Positions 9,378 through 18,859 are shown, counted from the first letter of the stretch. The stretch: DNA of 64,000 bases from Algoriphagus sediminis (GCF_030403435.1 NZ_JAUEPH010000007.1:1-64000), one strand, 5' to 3'. Translations and numbers: made by a program. The notes: generated from the letters alone by a model not told the origin.

Positions 9378-10360
9378 AAATCAAGGGAAATGCCGAAATT
9401 TATAAGATTTTGGAGTTGTATGGCCTGTTTTGAAGTTCCGTCATCTTGTTCTATAAATACTTCCTCATCATAAATTATTACGGTTTCAATTCGCGTGGAA
9501 ATAAACTTATTTACTTTGAGCTGGATGGTAGAATTAAAATTCACAACCATATTTCCAAATCTCTCATAATTAGAAAAGAGATTTAGGTTAGCCTTCCAGG
9601 TGACATTCTCCATGATCTTAAAATTTGATATGGAGGTGTTGAGGGAAACACCTGCTTCTGCACGAACATTCTCCCCGGGGGTCACACCAAAGGCACCTGC
9701 CTGACTTAAAGAATCATCCATGACAATGGTAAATCGACCGGTGAAAGGAGAGAGAATCATTGAAACCTTACTTTCATTCTCGTAGGTTTTCCGATAATTC
9801 AGACCTGTGGAAGATTGAAGATACCCTGGTGCTAGGAAGTCTGAAATTTTGTCCCTGGTTTCCACATCTCCAGTTCTGCGATATTTAAAACCTTCAAGGA
9901 GTTGAGTTCTAAAATCTAATTGGGTGGATAAATAATATACCTCCGATAGCTCTCTACCGTAATTACTCACGAAAATGAAGTTATCGTTTGTTTTCCTGGT
10001 CTTAAAGTTCCTGTCCTCCTGTCGGTTAAAGCCCATATTGAGGTTCAGCTGAGTATCCCAGACAATCTTTTCTTTTTTGTAGTTGGCGAAAAGGGATAGG
10101 CCTGAATTCAGGGCGAAGGAACTGGCTCCACCCGCTGCCCAATTGCTTAAGGTGACTTGCTGGATATTTAAGTTATAATTTCCCCCTGTGCTCCAGAAAT
10201 TTTCCTTTTTGGGTTCTTCAATAAGAAGAGAATCTCCCAACATGAGCAAGGTGTCCCCATTTATCAGCACTGTATCCGGGATAGCCTGGATGTCCTGACC
10301 GAACGTGGAGGAGAGGCCCAAAACAAATGAAATGGAAAGTATTGCTAGAAACTTCTGCAT
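9374..10360 (-). CDS. DUF3078 domain protein, probable outer-membrane-associated
   Basis: 328 aa with a signal peptide (MQKFLAILSISFVLGLSSTFG). After a short linker comes the DUF3078 hallmark: W-S-T-G-G-x-Y-N-L-N-I-Q-Q-V-x-L-S-N-W-A-A-G-G (about 56-78). Repeated amphipathic beta strands then run to a C-terminal phenylalanine (FGISLDF), which together suggest an outer-membrane barrel. Family function is unknown. It follows the LysM protein by 24 bp on the same strand and so is probably in its operon, pointing to a role in envelope upkeep. Confidence 0.8.
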   Translation of the reverse strand: MQKFLAILSISFVLGLSSTFGQDIQAIPDTVLINGDTLLMLGDSLLIEEPKKENFWSTGGNYNLNIQQVTLSNWAAGGASSFALNSGLSLFANYKKEKIVWDTQLNLNMGFNRQEDRNFKTRKTNDNFIFVSNYGRELSEVYYLSTQLDFRTQLLEGFKYRRTGDVETRDKISDFLAPGYLQSSTGLNYRKTYENESKVSMILSPFTGRFTIVMDDSLSQAGAFGVTPGENVRAEAGVSLNTSISNFKIMENVTWKANLNLFSNYERFGNMVVNFNSTIQLKVNKFISTRIETVIIYDEEVFIEQDDGTSKQAIQLQNLINFGISLDF

Positions 10361-10384
10361 TAAGGGAAAAAGCCATTGCTTTAT

Positions 10385-11935
10385 TTAAGGCGCGAAGATA
10401 ACCAATTTCTGACCTATGCTGATCAGATTATCGCTACCTATTTTATTCCAATTTTTAAGTTCATTCACCGAAACCCCGTACTTTCTGCTAATCGCAAAAA
10501 GAGTTTCACCTTGCCGAACGGTGTGATACGTTTGGGTTGGTTGTGTAGGTGTCTGAGCCACCACTTCGGGTTCAGGTGTAGCTCTAGTTTCTGCCACTAC
10601 CGTTCTGTTTCTAACTGGATCAGGATCTATTTTGACTATTGGAATTTCTTCTCCTCGCTTTCTATGCTCCTGAAGGTTTAAGACCATTCCTACTTTCAAG
10701 TCCTTGTCTTTTCGGATTCGGTTTTTGTTTTTAAGGGAACTGAGCTTAATACCATACTTCTGAGAGATGTCCCAAAGTGTTTCTCCCGGTCTTACAATAT
10801 GTGTTTCTACCTCCGCCTTCGTTTTTTTCTTTTTGGTGTAGTAATATTCACCAGCTTCTATTCTTTCTCCTTTTTCGAGGTCATTTAACCGACGGAATTT
10901 CTTCTCTCTAATCCCGAGCTTGTCAGTGAAGGTTGCTTGGGTGGTTGTACTTTTGGCTTGGACAGCTTTGATGTCATTTACCTTAATCTGATTTACTTCA
11001 GAAGCCTTACCTGTATTTCCGGTTACCCTCGGGTAGCTATCTGCCACAGAATACTTCGGGTAGTTTTTGGGTTCAGTTTTCTTCGGCTCCGAACGAATAA
11101 TTGCTGGCTGCGTTTCTAGCTGACCCTCTGAAATGTAAACCAGAGTATAGGTTTTACCGGATGGGATTTTCCCATTACTTGTCCATGTATTGTATTCCTC
11201 AAGGTGATCTTCGGTAACATTGTATTTTTTGGCCAAAGCTGCCAGAGTTGTCGGTCCGTTCACTTTCACTTCTACTAGTCTTCGGTTACTCACAAATTGC
11301 CCGATTCCACTTTCGAAGGCCACTTTATGAGCTAGGAATTTTTTGAAATACCAATGCGTATTTCGATCCACGTTTACTACTCTTTGACCATTGTATTTGT
11401 CACCAAAGTATTTTTTTGCACCACCTAAACCCATTTGATAGGATACCAAGGCACACATCCAATTGTCGAAGTAGTTATTATGCTTTTTAAGATAAAGGGC
11501 TGCTCCCTTGGTGGAGGCGTTGATATTCTTCCTTTCATCGATCTGCCGATCAACTCTCAGGAAAACCTCTTCAGCAGTGCCCTGTTTGAATTGCCAGAAT
11601 CCTACTGCATTAGAGGTGGACACCGCATCGGAAATCAAACTGCTTTCCTGGATCACCAGATATTTCAAATCTTCTGGGGCATTATTTTCTCTCAAAACCC
11701 GCTCAATAATGGGCATGTAAAGATTCACCCTATCCAGTTTAACCTGAAAATGCTTTTGACTTCTGTATTGGGCATCCACATCCAGCTGGATTTCTCTTCT
11801 CGCCTGAGGATTGATTCGAACGAGTAAATCAGCAAATTCCATTTCTGCTGGAACCTGCGGTATTTGCGCGAAAAGTTCCGCAGTAACCAAGGAAAAGAAG
11901 AGAATGGTCAGTAGAAATCTTTGGATATATTTCAT
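10385..11935 (-). CDS. LysM-containing lytic transglycosylase, MltD-like
   Basis: 516 aa with signal peptide (about 1-23). An SLT/GH23 transglycosylase domain spans about 65-195, with the catalytic Glu97 in LVIQESSL followed by SNAVGFWQF and the later YQMGLGG. Three LysM modules follow: a divergent one at about 225-268, then HIVRPGETLWDISQKYGI at about 380-425 and YHTVRQGETLFAISRKYGV at about 469-513. The enzyme cleaves peptidoglycan glycan strands in the periplasm, making 1,6-anhydro ends, and LysM modules hold it on the wall. The next gene is a DUF3078 outer-membrane-type protein. Confidence 0.9.
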   Translation of the reverse strand: MKYIQRFLLTILFFSLVTAELFAQIPQVPAEMEFADLLVRINPQARREIQLDVDAQYRSQKHFQVKLDRVNLYMPIIERVLRENNAPEDLKYLVIQESSLISDAVSTSNAVGFWQFKQGTAEEVFLRVDRQIDERKNINASTKGAALYLKKHNNYFDNWMCALVSYQMGLGGAKKYFGDKYNGQRVVNVDRNTHWYFKKFLAHKVAFESGIGQFVSNRRLVEVKVNGPTTLAALAKKYNVTEDHLEEYNTWTSNGKIPSGKTYTLVYISEGQLETQPAIIRSEPKKTEPKNYPKYSVADSYPRVTGNTGKASEVNQIKVNDIKAVQAKSTTTQATFTDKLGIREKKFRRLNDLEKGERIEAGEYYYTKKKKTKAEVETHIVRPGETLWDISQKYGIKLSSLKNKNRIRKDKDLKVGMVLNLQEHRKRGEEIPIVKIDPDPVRNRTVVAETRATPEPEVVAQTPTQPTQTYHTVRQGETLFAISRKYGVSVNELKNWNKIGSDNLISIGQKLVIFAP

Positions 11936-12000
11936 TGAAAAAAGGCTTTAACTCAGAGCTAGCCTTCACTTCGCAAAAATGATTCCCAAATTTAAAAAAA

Positions 12001-12645
12001 TCACCTTTTTCTTAGCATCATTAGTCCATCTCTTATAGGTAGGAGTGCATTTTCAACCCTAGTATCGTCCTGAATTTTCTGATTGAATTCAATGAGCGCC
12101 AAGGTGTCCTTATCCGATGAATTGACTTCTTGGGAAAGCACTTTTCCAGACCAAAGGACATTATCTGCCAGGATAAAACCACCCGTCGGGATTTTATCAA
12201 TGAGCATATCGAAGTAATTACTATAGTTCAACTTATCCGCATCAATGAAGACTAAATCAAATGGACCATCCAACTCGGGAATAATTTCTAGGGCATTCCC
12301 CAGGTGATAGTCGATCTGAGAGGACATTCCACTTTCTTCAAAAAATCCCTGAACCATGGTTTCTAGTTCATCATTGATATCAATAGTGGTTAGGGTACCG
12401 CCTTTAGCAAGTCCCCGAGCTAAGCAAATTGCAGAATAGCCAGTATAGGTGCCGAGTTCTAGAATTTGCTTTGGCCGGATCATTTTTGAAATCAATTCCA
12501 GAAACTTACCCTGGAAATGTCCTGAGATCATCCTGGGAAGCAGGACCTTGGCTTGGGTGGTTCTGGAAATTTTTTTAAGTAGTGTATCCTCTCCAGAAGT
12601 GTGATCTTCGCAGTATCGGCTCAAATTTTCATCTATGAAATCCAT
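12001..12645 (-). CDS. O-methyltransferase, CCoAOMT/catechol type
   Basis: 214 aa, a complete SAM-dependent O-methyltransferase of family 3. The SAM motif is ILELGTYTGYSAICLARGL (about 62-80), the acidic ribose-binding residues are in TTIDIND (about 86-92), and the metal-binding motif is VFIDADKLNYSNYF (about 131-144) with GGFILADNVLWSG (about 153-165). Bacterial members methylate catechol-like or other small hydroxyl substrates; the real target is unknown. The start lies 4 bp after the M16 protease stop, so both genes form one transcription unit. Confidence 0.88.
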   Translation of the reverse strand: MDFIDENLSRYCEDHTSGEDTLLKKISRTTQAKVLLPRMISGHFQGKFLELISKMIRPKQILELGTYTGYSAICLARGLAKGGTLTTIDINDELETMVQGFFEESGMSSQIDYHLGNALEIIPELDGPFDLVFIDADKLNYSNYFDMLIDKIPTGGFILADNVLWSGKVLSQEVNSSDKDTLALIEFNQKIQDDTRVENALLPIRDGLMMLRKR

Positions 12646-12649
12646 ATGA

Positions 12650-13876
12650 TTAATGAGGTAGATAGGTGAGGGTGCTCAGTAAATTTTCGTCAAAAGTCTC
12701 TTGAGCAATATCCTGAAGTTCTGATGCCTCTGTTTTTCTAATCAGATCAAAAATATGATCCAGAGAATCAATTTTTCCATGGTCGAGAAGGCTCTTTCCA
12801 TAGACCAGCATTAAGGCGACATAGTTCTCCTCGGCCATAGCCATCTGACCAATGACTTGCTCTTTTGCCATATGCAACTGCTGGGTTCCAAGCCTTTTAT
12901 TCCGAAGGTTGGACATTTCTTTCAGTACCAGGTTTTGAGCTTTGGAAAGGGTTTTCTTTTCCGTTCCAAAATAAATCCCAAAAAAACCGACATCAGAAAA
13001 GGGTTGATATGAGGACTCTATGCTATATACGAGCCCGTGCTTTTCACGAAGGGTCAAATTCAGTCGACTATTCATACTCGGACCACCTAAGATATTATTC
13101 AGAAGGAAAAGTTTATATCGATTGGGATCATGTAATGAATAGGTGGGTCTTCCCATGGCGCAAAGAGACTGCGTCACCTCCCTTTGGATGGTCTGGTTCT
13201 TAGGAGCATATGATTGGAAATGACTTCTCGCATAAAGACTTTTTTTAGGCTTGATTTCACTCAGCGGGCCTTCGATTGCCTTTAGAGCTTTGCGAAAGCT
13301 AATATTTCCAACTACCGAAAAAACCAGCTGCTCTGTATCCAAATGAGTCCCGATGAAATCAAAGAAATCATTTTGGGTGAAATTTCCCACGGTTTCCTCA
13401 GAACCTAAAATATTCCTACCCAGTGCATGATTTTCAAAGACGAGTGCATCCAGTTCATCCTGAATAGAGTCATCAGGAGAATCACGGTACATAGCCATTT
13501 CTTCAAGAATCACCTGCCTTTCTTTTTCTATTTGTTTTTCAGGGAAAGTGCTATTAAAAGTGATGTCAAAAAGTAACTCGGCGGATTTTGGATAGTGATC
13601 CTTTAAAGTGGACGCATAAAAGCACACCTTTTCTTTAGTGGTGTAGGCATTGAGTTCCCCGCCAAGGGATTCCAATCTGTTAAGGATGTGGAAAGTCTTT
13701 CTTTTTTTCGTGCCTTTAAAGGCCATGTGTTCCCAAAAATGGGCAAGGCCTTCCTGTTCTTTGGTCTCATCTCTACTTCCAATATTCAAGATGAATCCGC
13801 AATGTACCAAGCGGGTATGCAACACTTCCTGATGTACAATTCGAATTCCGTTTGGTAGTTCTTTGATGTTAACCAT
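12650..13876 (-). CDS. M16 family zinc metalloprotease (pitrilysin/MPP type)
   Basis: 408 aa from the ATG at 13876. An in-frame TTG at 13897 lies inside the likely -7 promoter box, so it cannot be the start. The inverted zinc motif HFWEH is at about 46-50 with the third ligand in the EKERQVILEEMAMY segment. The second half has the inactive-lobe signature around SRLNLTLREKHGLVYSIESSY. Members are processing peptidases of about 400-450 aa. No signal peptide is present, suggesting a cytosolic enzyme. It is the first gene of a pair with the O-methyltransferase. Confidence 0.9.
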   Translation of the reverse strand: MVNIKELPNGIRIVHQEVLHTRLVHCGFILNIGSRDETKEQEGLAHFWEHMAFKGTKKRKTFHILNRLESLGGELNAYTTKEKVCFYASTLKDHYPKSAELLFDITFNSTFPEKQIEKERQVILEEMAMYRDSPDDSIQDELDALVFENHALGRNILGSEETVGNFTQNDFFDFIGTHLDTEQLVFSVVGNISFRKALKAIEGPLSEIKPKKSLYARSHFQSYAPKNQTIQREVTQSLCAMGRPTYSLHDPNRYKLFLLNNILGGPSMNSRLNLTLREKHGLVYSIESSYQPFSDVGFFGIYFGTEKKTLSKAQNLVLKEMSNLRNKRLGTQQLHMAKEQVIGQMAMAEENYVALMLVYGKSLLDHGKIDSLDHIFDLIRKTEASELQDIAQETFDENLLSTLTYLPH

Positions 13877-13894
13877 TTCTTTTGAATAGGGAGT

Positions 13895-13902
13895 CAAAGC
13901 TA
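13895..13902 (-). promoter_or_regulatory. -7 element before the M16 protease gene
   Basis: On the minus strand this reads TAGCTTTG (consensus TAnnTTTG), about 19 nt before the ATG at 13876. The -33 element is weak. It decides against the upstream TTG start at 13897. Confidence 0.5.
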
Positions 13903-13940
13903 AGCAAAAATGACCTCTTTTAAAGGGCTGGGAATAATGT

Positions 13941-13948
13941 TAAGTTTG
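13941..13948 (+). promoter_or_regulatory. -7 element before the aminopeptidase P gene
   Basis: TAAGTTTG matches TAnnTTTG and sits 56 nt before the ATG at 14005, back to back with the promoter of the divergent protease gene. The -33 element is poor. Confidence 0.45.
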
Positions 13949-14004
13949 TACAGCCCGGTGGAAGAAATTCCATCCTTCTGTTTAATTCATTAATAATACA
14001 ATCC

Positions 14005-15294
14005 ATGAAATATATACCACTTCCCAAGGAGCTCTATGTGAAAAACCGCAGCAAGCTGGCTGATAAACTTTCGCCAAAAAGCGTAGCCATTCTGAACTCA
14101 AACGACATTATGCCTACCAATGCTGATGGTACAATGAAATTCAGGCAGAATAATGACATTTTTTATCTATCAGGTATTGATCAGGAAGAAACCATTTTGC
14201 TTTTGGCGCCTGATTGCCCCGTGGAGGATTACAGGGAAGTTTTGTTTCTAAGAGAAACTAATGAGCACATTGCTGTTTGGGAAGGGCATAAATACACAAA
14301 GGAAGAGGCCTTCGAGGCTTCAGGTATTAAGAATATCCAATGGCTATCAAGCTTTGATCAGATTTTTAATACTGTCACCGCTCTCTGCGAAAATATCTAT
14401 CTGAATACGAATGAGCACTTGAGAGCTGGAGTGGTGGTGCAAACCAGAGATGCCAGATTCATTGATCGCTGCAAAGCACAATTTCCCCTGCATGAATTCA
14501 ATAGATTGGCACCCCTAATGCATGAGCTAAGAGCTGTTAAAGAGCCGGAGGAAATAGCACAGCTTCAGAAGGCCTGTGATATTACCGAGCTTGGCTTTCG
14601 CAGAGTTTTGGGTTTTGTGAAGCCAGGCGTCACCGAATATGAAATTGAAGCTGAGTATTTACATGAATTTGTGAGGAACCGAAGTAAAGGGTTTGCCTAT
14701 GAACCTATAATCGCAAGCGGTTCAAGCGCATGTGTTTTACATTATTTGGAGAATAATAAGGCCTGTAATGATGGTGAGCTTCTGCTTATGGATGTTGGGG
14801 CAGAATATGGAAACTACAATGCAGACATGACCCGGACCATTCCTGTAAATGGAAGATTTACGGATCGACAGAAAGCGGTTTATAAGGCTGTTTTGAAGGT
14901 AAAGGACGAAGCTAATAAAATTCTTTCACCTGGAATCTCCATTCAGGAATACCATAAGGAGGTTGGTCTGATTATGCAGGGAGAACTATTGGCTTTAGGT
15001 CTTATTTCTCAGCATGATGTAGATAAGGAAGACCCTAAGTGGCCTGCCTACAAAAAATATTTCATGCATGGTACTTCTCATCATATAGGGCTTGACGTTC
15101 ATGATGTAGGAACTATGCATGAGCCGATTTCTGAAAACATGGTTTTCACGGTTGAGCCAGGAATTTATATTCCTGATGAAGGTTTCGGAATCCGTCTGGA
15201 AAATGATGTGGTGGTAAAATCCGGTGGGAATGAGGATCTTATGAAAAACATCCCTATCCATCCGGATGAAATAGAAGACCTGATGAATGGATAA
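14005..15294 (+). CDS. Xaa-Pro aminopeptidase (M24B, PepP-like)
   Basis: 429 aa. The N-terminal creatinase/AMP-N domain (about 1-170) includes FRQNNDIFYLSGIDQEET. The C-terminal pita-bread domain carries the metal ligands: Asp in LLMDVGAEYGNY and DMTRTIP, His in HGTSHHIGLDVHD, Glu in TVEPGIYIPDEGFG and the last Glu in IRLENDVVV. It removes N-terminal residues that precede proline, using two Mn(II). Length and motif order match the family. It stands alone between a divergent promoter region and a bidirectional terminator. Confidence 0.92.
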   Translation: MKYIPLPKELYVKNRSKLADKLSPKSVAILNSNDIMPTNADGTMKFRQNNDIFYLSGIDQEETILLLAPDCPVEDYREVLFLRETNEHIAVWEGHKYTKEEAFEASGIKNIQWLSSFDQIFNTVTALCENIYLNTNEHLRAGVVVQTRDARFIDRCKAQFPLHEFNRLAPLMHELRAVKEPEEIAQLQKACDITELGFRRVLGFVKPGVTEYEIEAEYLHEFVRNRSKGFAYEPIIASGSSACVLHYLENNKACNDGELLLMDVGAEYGNYNADMTRTIPVNGRFTDRQKAVYKAVLKVKDEANKILSPGISIQEYHKEVGLIMQGELLALGLISQHDVDKEDPKWPAYKKYFMHGTSHHIGLDVHDVGTMHEPISENMVFTVEPGIYIPDEGFGIRLENDVVVKSGGNEDLMKNIPIHPDEIEDLMNG

Positions 15295-15297
15295 AAG

Positions 15298-15327
15298 AAA
15301 AGCTCTCCCGATTGGGAGAGCTTTTTT
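15298..15327. terminator. bidirectional terminator between aminopeptidase P and tsf
   Basis: AAAGCTCTCCC and GGGAGAGCTTT pair across a GATT loop, with A-rich and T-rich flanks on the two sides, so it can stop transcription from both convergent genes. Confidence 0.88.
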
Positions 15328-15349
15328 ATTGTTCTTAGGATATTTTCGA

Positions 15350-16180
15350 TTATCCGATAGATACTCTTTTGAAAGCAGAAACAGTCATTCCTTTGCTCAC
15401 ACTATCAAGGTATTGTGCTATAGACTTTTTGCTGTCTTTTACGAATGCCTGGCTTAGCAAAGTATTCTCTTTGTAGAACTTGTTAAGCTTGCCCATAGCA
15501 ATTTTCTCAAGCATAGCTTCTGGCTTACCTTCAGCTTTTGCCTGCTCCATACCAACAGCGATTTCTCTTTCTACAATTGAAGAATCAACTCCATCCTTGT
15601 CAACGGCTACTGGGTTCATAGCAGCAATTTGCATAGCTACGTCTTTTCCAGCTTCAGTTGCATCTGTTCCGCTAGTGTTTGTCAATCCTACCAAAACGCC
15701 CAACTTACCATTTGAGTGGATATAAGGAACTACACTTTCAGCGTTTACAACCTCAAAGTGAGAAATGGTAATTTTTTCTCCAATTTTTCCGGTCATTTCT
15801 ACGATCTTCTCAGCAACAGTGATTCCTTCAAAAGGAAGAGCCATGATTTCTTCTACGGTATTTGCTCCACCTGCTACAGCTGCCTCTAGAAGAGAATTAG
15901 CGAACGCTCCGAACTCTTCATTTTTTGCAACAAAGTCAGTCTCACAAGTTAAAGAAAGAAGTGTTCCTTTAGATCCATCTTCGGAAACAGAAGTTACAAC
16001 CACACCTTCTTTAGTTTCTCTATCAGCTCTGGAAGCAGATACTTTCTGTCCTTTTTTTCTGAGGATGTCCACGGCCTTTTCGAAATCGCCTTCTGCTTCA
16101 GTCAAAGCCTTCTTGCAATCCATCATACCGGCGCCGGTCATTTGTCTCAATTTGTTTACGTCTTGTGCAGTAATTGCCAT
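15350..16180 (-). CDS. tsf: translation elongation factor Ts
   Basis: 276 aa, full length. The N-terminal UBA-like domain is intact (ITAQDVNKLRQMTGAGMMDC, then KKALTEAEGDFEKAVD), followed by the TDFVAKNEEF motif that contacts EF-Tu, and the dimerisation core. EF-Ts exchanges GDP for GTP on EF-Tu in the cytosol. It comes after rpsB on the same strand, but a strong terminator-like hairpin (16264-16308) separates them, so tsf may be partly uncoupled from the ribosomal operon. Confidence 0.97.
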   Translation of the reverse strand: MAITAQDVNKLRQMTGAGMMDCKKALTEAEGDFEKAVDILRKKGQKVSASRADRETKEGVVVTSVSEDGSKGTLLSLTCETDFVAKNEEFGAFANSLLEAAVAGGANTVEEIMALPFEGITVAEKIVEMTGKIGEKITISHFEVVNAESVVPYIHSNGKLGVLVGLTNTSGTDATEAGKDVAMQIAAMNPVAVDKDGVDSSIVEREIAVGMEQAKAEGKPEAMLEKIAMGKLNKFYKENTLLSQAFVKDSKKSIAQYLDSVSKGMTVSAFKRVSIG

Positions 16181-16263
16181 TTTTTTATCGGTTTATTTTA
16201 CACGGAAATTTTATCGGACTAAGCTCAAAATGAGTCTCAGTTTTATTTTATTAGGTTTTAAAC

Positions 16264-16308
16264 AAAAAAATTGAACATAGACCATAGCCTGATGTTCAAT
16301 TTTTTTTC
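16264..16308 (-). terminator. terminator or attenuator between rpsB and tsf
   Basis: TTGAACAT and ATGTTCAA pair across a 13-nt loop and are flanked by seven A and eight T residues, giving a symmetric hairpin with a T tract on either strand. On the minus strand it follows the rpsB stop by about 20 nt. Read-through would still reach tsf. Confidence 0.75.
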
Positions 16309-16327
16309 AATCAAATCATGCAGTGGA

Positions 16328-17092
16328 TTATTCCTTTGTCTCTGCAGCGTCTAGTGCCTTTTTCTCTGCTTCTTGCTCAGAGAGTTTTGCTTCTTCTTTG
16401 TCCTTCTTACGCTCAGAAAGACCTTCTTCGATAGCAGCACCGAAAGCTTTAACTAGTAAGGAAACTGATTTGAATGCATCGTCATTGGCAGGAACTGGGA
16501 AATCTACCTCATTTGGGTTAGAGTTTGTATCCACCAATGCGAAAACAGGGATACCAAGCTTTTTCGCTTCGGCAATTGCAATGTGCTCACGTTTGATGTC
16601 GACTACAAAAAGAGCAGCTGGAAGTCTAGTTAGATCGGCGATACCACCGAGCACATTTTCCATCTTTTCTTTCTGACGGCTAAGCATCAATCTCTCCTTC
16701 TTCGCCAGATTCTTGTAAGCATCCTCTTTGGTCATTTTCTCCAAAGTAGACATCTTCTTCAAGGATTTTCTGATTGTTGCGAAGTTGGTAAGCATACCAC
16801 CTAACCATCTTTCAGTAGTGTATGGCATATTGAGTCTGCGTGCTTCTTCAGCAACCAAGTCTTTGGCTTGCTTTTTAGTAGCAACGAACATTACTTTTTT
16901 ACCGGAACGTACGATTTGCTTCACTGCGTTAGATGCTTCTTCGAGGCAGGCAAGCGTTTTATTTAGATCGATAATGTGGATCCCGTTCTTCTCCATAAAG
17001 ATATATGGAGCCATTCTTGGATCCCACTTTCTCGTTAAGTGTCCGAAATGAACACCAGCATCTAGTAAGTCTTTGTATTCTAGTTTGGCCAT
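16328..17092 (-). CDS. rpsB: 30S ribosomal protein S2
   Basis: 254 aa. The S2 signatures are clear: [20 protein letters not shown] near the N-terminus, then [26 protein letters not shown] and [12 protein letters not shown]. The C-terminus is a charged Lys/Glu tail as in other Bacteroidota. S2 binds late to the 30S subunit and is needed for S1 docking. It follows rpsI by 38 bp in the rplM-rpsI-rpsB-tsf order usual for the phylum. Confidence 0.97.
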   Translation of the reverse strand: MAKLEYKDLLDAGVHFGHLTRKWDPRMAPYIFMEKNGIHIIDLNKTLACLEEASNAVKQIVRSGKKVMFVATKKQAKDLVAEEARRLNMPYTTERWLGGMLTNFATIRKSLKKMSTLEKMTKEDAYKNLAKKERLMLSRQKEKMENVLGGIADLTRLPAALFVVDIKREHIAIAEAKKLGIPVFALVDTNSNPNEVDFPVPANDDAFKSVSLLVKAFGAAIEEGLSERKKDKEEAKLSEQEAEKKALDAAETKE

Positions 17093-17130
17093 TATTATGT
17101 ATGTATTCTATTGATAAAGAATGATTCTGA

Positions 17131-17517
17131 TTATCTCTTAGAGAACTGGAATCTTCTTCTTGCTTTTCTACGTCCTGGCTTCTTACGCTCGACCATTCTA
17201 GGGTCACGAGTAAGGAAACCTTCTTTCTTCAATGCTGGTCTGTGCTCTTCGTCAAATTCACAAAGCGCTCTGGAGATCGCCATTCTAGCTGCTTCAGCCT
17301 GACCTTTGATTCCTCCACCGTCTACATTGATTTTGATGTCGTAGTTACCATCCACACCCACTAGGGCTAGAGGCTGCTTCACTACGATCTGGTGCAAATC
17401 AAATGGGAAATAAACATTCAATTCCTTATTGTTCACACTGATATTTCCTTTGCCTGGAGTCATGTAAACTCTGGCAACTGAAGTTTTTCTTCTACCGATT
17501 GTGTTGATCACGTCCAT
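17131..17517 (-). CDS. rpsI: 30S ribosomal protein S9
   Basis: 128 aa, complete. NTIGRRKTSVARVY opens the protein, GGGIKGQAEAARMAISRAL is the central S9 signature, and the C-terminus is the basic tail ending FQFSKR that reaches the P-site tRNA. It starts 11 bp after rplM, its usual operon partner. Confidence 0.97.
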   Translation of the reverse strand: MDVINTIGRRKTSVARVYMTPGKGNISVNNKELNVYFPFDLHQIVVKQPLALVGVDGNYDIKINVDGGGIKGQAEAARMAISRALCEFDEEHRPALKKEGFLTRDPRMVERKKPGRRKARRRFQFSKR

Positions 17518-17528
17518 GATTTATTCGA

Positions 17529-17972
17529 TTAAAGGGTGATAGTTTTTGGCTGCTGTGCTTCGTGTGGATGCTCAGCTCCTTCATATACATATAGGTTGCC
17601 ATAAAGCTTTCTTCCCAATCTGTTCTTTGGAAGCATGCCTCTCACTGCTTTTTCCACCAAAATAGCTGAAGATTTATCCTTCAGTATTCTTGGAGTAGAG
17701 ATTCTCTGTCCACCTGGGTATCCTGTGTGTCTCACATAAACTTTTGAGTCCCACTTATCACCAGTTAGACGGACTTTGTCGGCGTTGATCACGATCACAT
17801 TGTCACCGCAATCCACGTGAGGAGTGTAGCTAGGCTTCACTTTCCCTCTCAAGATTTTTGCGACTTCACTCGCCAATCTACCTAGAACTGCAGACGAGGC
17901 ATCCACTACGACCCACTGTTTGTCTACGGTTGCGGCATTGGCTGAGATGGTCTTGTAACTCAAAGTATCCAC
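17529..17972 (-). CDS. rplM: 50S ribosomal protein L13
   Basis: 147 aa. The signatures WVVVDASSAVLGRLAS, KVYVRHTGYPGG and the AVRGMLPKNRLGR segment identify L13, an early-assembly 23S rRNA binder. It is first in the rplM-rpsI-rpsB-(tsf) operon and has a textbook Bacteroidota promoter upstream at 18029-18060. Confidence 0.97.
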   Translation of the reverse strand: MDTLSYKTISANAATVDKQWVVVDASSAVLGRLASEVAKILRGKVKPSYTPHVDCGDNVIVINADKVRLTGDKWDSKVYVRHTGYPGGQRISTPRILKDKSSAILVEKAVRGMLPKNRLGRKLYGNLYVYEGAEHPHEAQQPKTITL

Positions 17973-18028
17973 TGCGTAACTGTTTAATTTTTAGCTTGTT
18001 AAATATATTTTCCCCTCAAAAAGGGACA

Positions 18029-18060
18029 CAAAGATAGAAGTAATATTTTTTTCATCCAAA
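18029..18060 (-). promoter_or_regulatory. promoter of the rplM-rpsI-rpsB operon
   Basis: On the minus strand TTTG (18057-18060), a 20-bp spacer and TATCTTTG (18029-18036). This is an exact match to the Bacteroidota sigma-factor consensus TTTG-N19..20-TAnnTTTG. The leader to the rplM start is about 50 nt. Confidence 0.85.
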
Positions 18061-18148
18061 AAATACTGAATACTAAGTCCTAATTTTCATTGGCTTAGCT
18101 ATCCTGAGACTCCCAGTCAAAAAATTTTCTTTTGATTTAGACGCAAAT

Positions 18149-18859
18149 TTAAAGGGATTTTTCCAGTTGCTGGACTAAAACACGGAAGTCTTTTGGATAG
18201 GGGGCTTCTGTAAAAATGCGTTCTCCTTCCATTCCATCAAAGGCTATAGAAAATGCATGTAAAGAGACTCTTTGCATAATCGGTAATTCTTCAGTTTCCT
18301 TTTTAAGATTAAAGCGCTTTTTCAAGGAAGAAAGAAAGAGTGGCTCCCCTCCATATAATGTGTCTCCACAAATAGGAGCTTTGAGATATGCCAGATGTAC
18401 CCGGATTTGGTGCAAACGTCCGGTGAGGGGCTTGCATTCTACTAGGGTATGGCGATGGTATTGTTTTAAAGTCTGCACAAAGGTTTGAGCAGGCTTTCCA
18501 TCTTTAGCCACTTTAGCCACACCTTTATTATTAGAAAGAAGGTTTCTGTCGACAAGCTCGTTTTCGAAATTTCTCGATCCATGAATTACAGCATGATAAA
18601 TCTTTTCGACTGTCCTGTTTTCAAATTGTATGGCAAGATTTCTATAAGCATCTGGATTTCTTGCAATCACCAGACACCCGGAGGTTTCTTTATCCAGCCT
18701 ATGGCAAAGCTGTGAATTCTCATCATGCTTTCGAGCTAGGTCAAGGATATTTTGTGCTTCATGCCTGTCATCTAAACTGCTCAGATAAGGTGGCTTGTTA
18801 ATCACGAAGTAATCCTTGTTTTCAAATATGATAAGTGATTTGAAATCTACTTTTTTCAT
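18149..18859 (-). CDS. RluA-family pseudouridine synthase
   Basis: 236 aa. The catalytic motif LCHRLDKETSGCLVIAR (about 56-72, Asp in RLD) and the downstream GRLHQIRVHLAYLKAPICGD (about 144-163) define an RluA/RluC/RluD-type catalytic domain. It isomerises uridine to pseudouridine in rRNA or tRNA. No N-terminal S4 domain is present, so it is a short catalytic-domain-only form. Which nucleotide it modifies cannot be told. Confidence 0.88.
   Translation of the reverse strand: MKKVDFKSLIIFENKDYFVINKPPYLSSLDDRHEAQNILDLARKHDENSQLCHRLDKETSGCLVIARNPDAYRNLAIQFENRTVEKIYHAVIHGSRNFENELVDRNLLSNNKGVAKVAKDGKPAQTFVQTLKQYHRHTLVECKPLTGRLHQIRVHLAYLKAPICGDTLYGGEPLFLSSLKKRFNLKKETEELPIMQRVSLHAFSIAFDGMEGERIFTEAPYPKDFRVLVQQLEKSL

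Noticed and set aside
12877..13897. TTG at 13897 as start of the M16 protease gene
   Set aside because: It lies inside the TAGCTTTG promoter box; the ATG at 13876 fits the protein family start.
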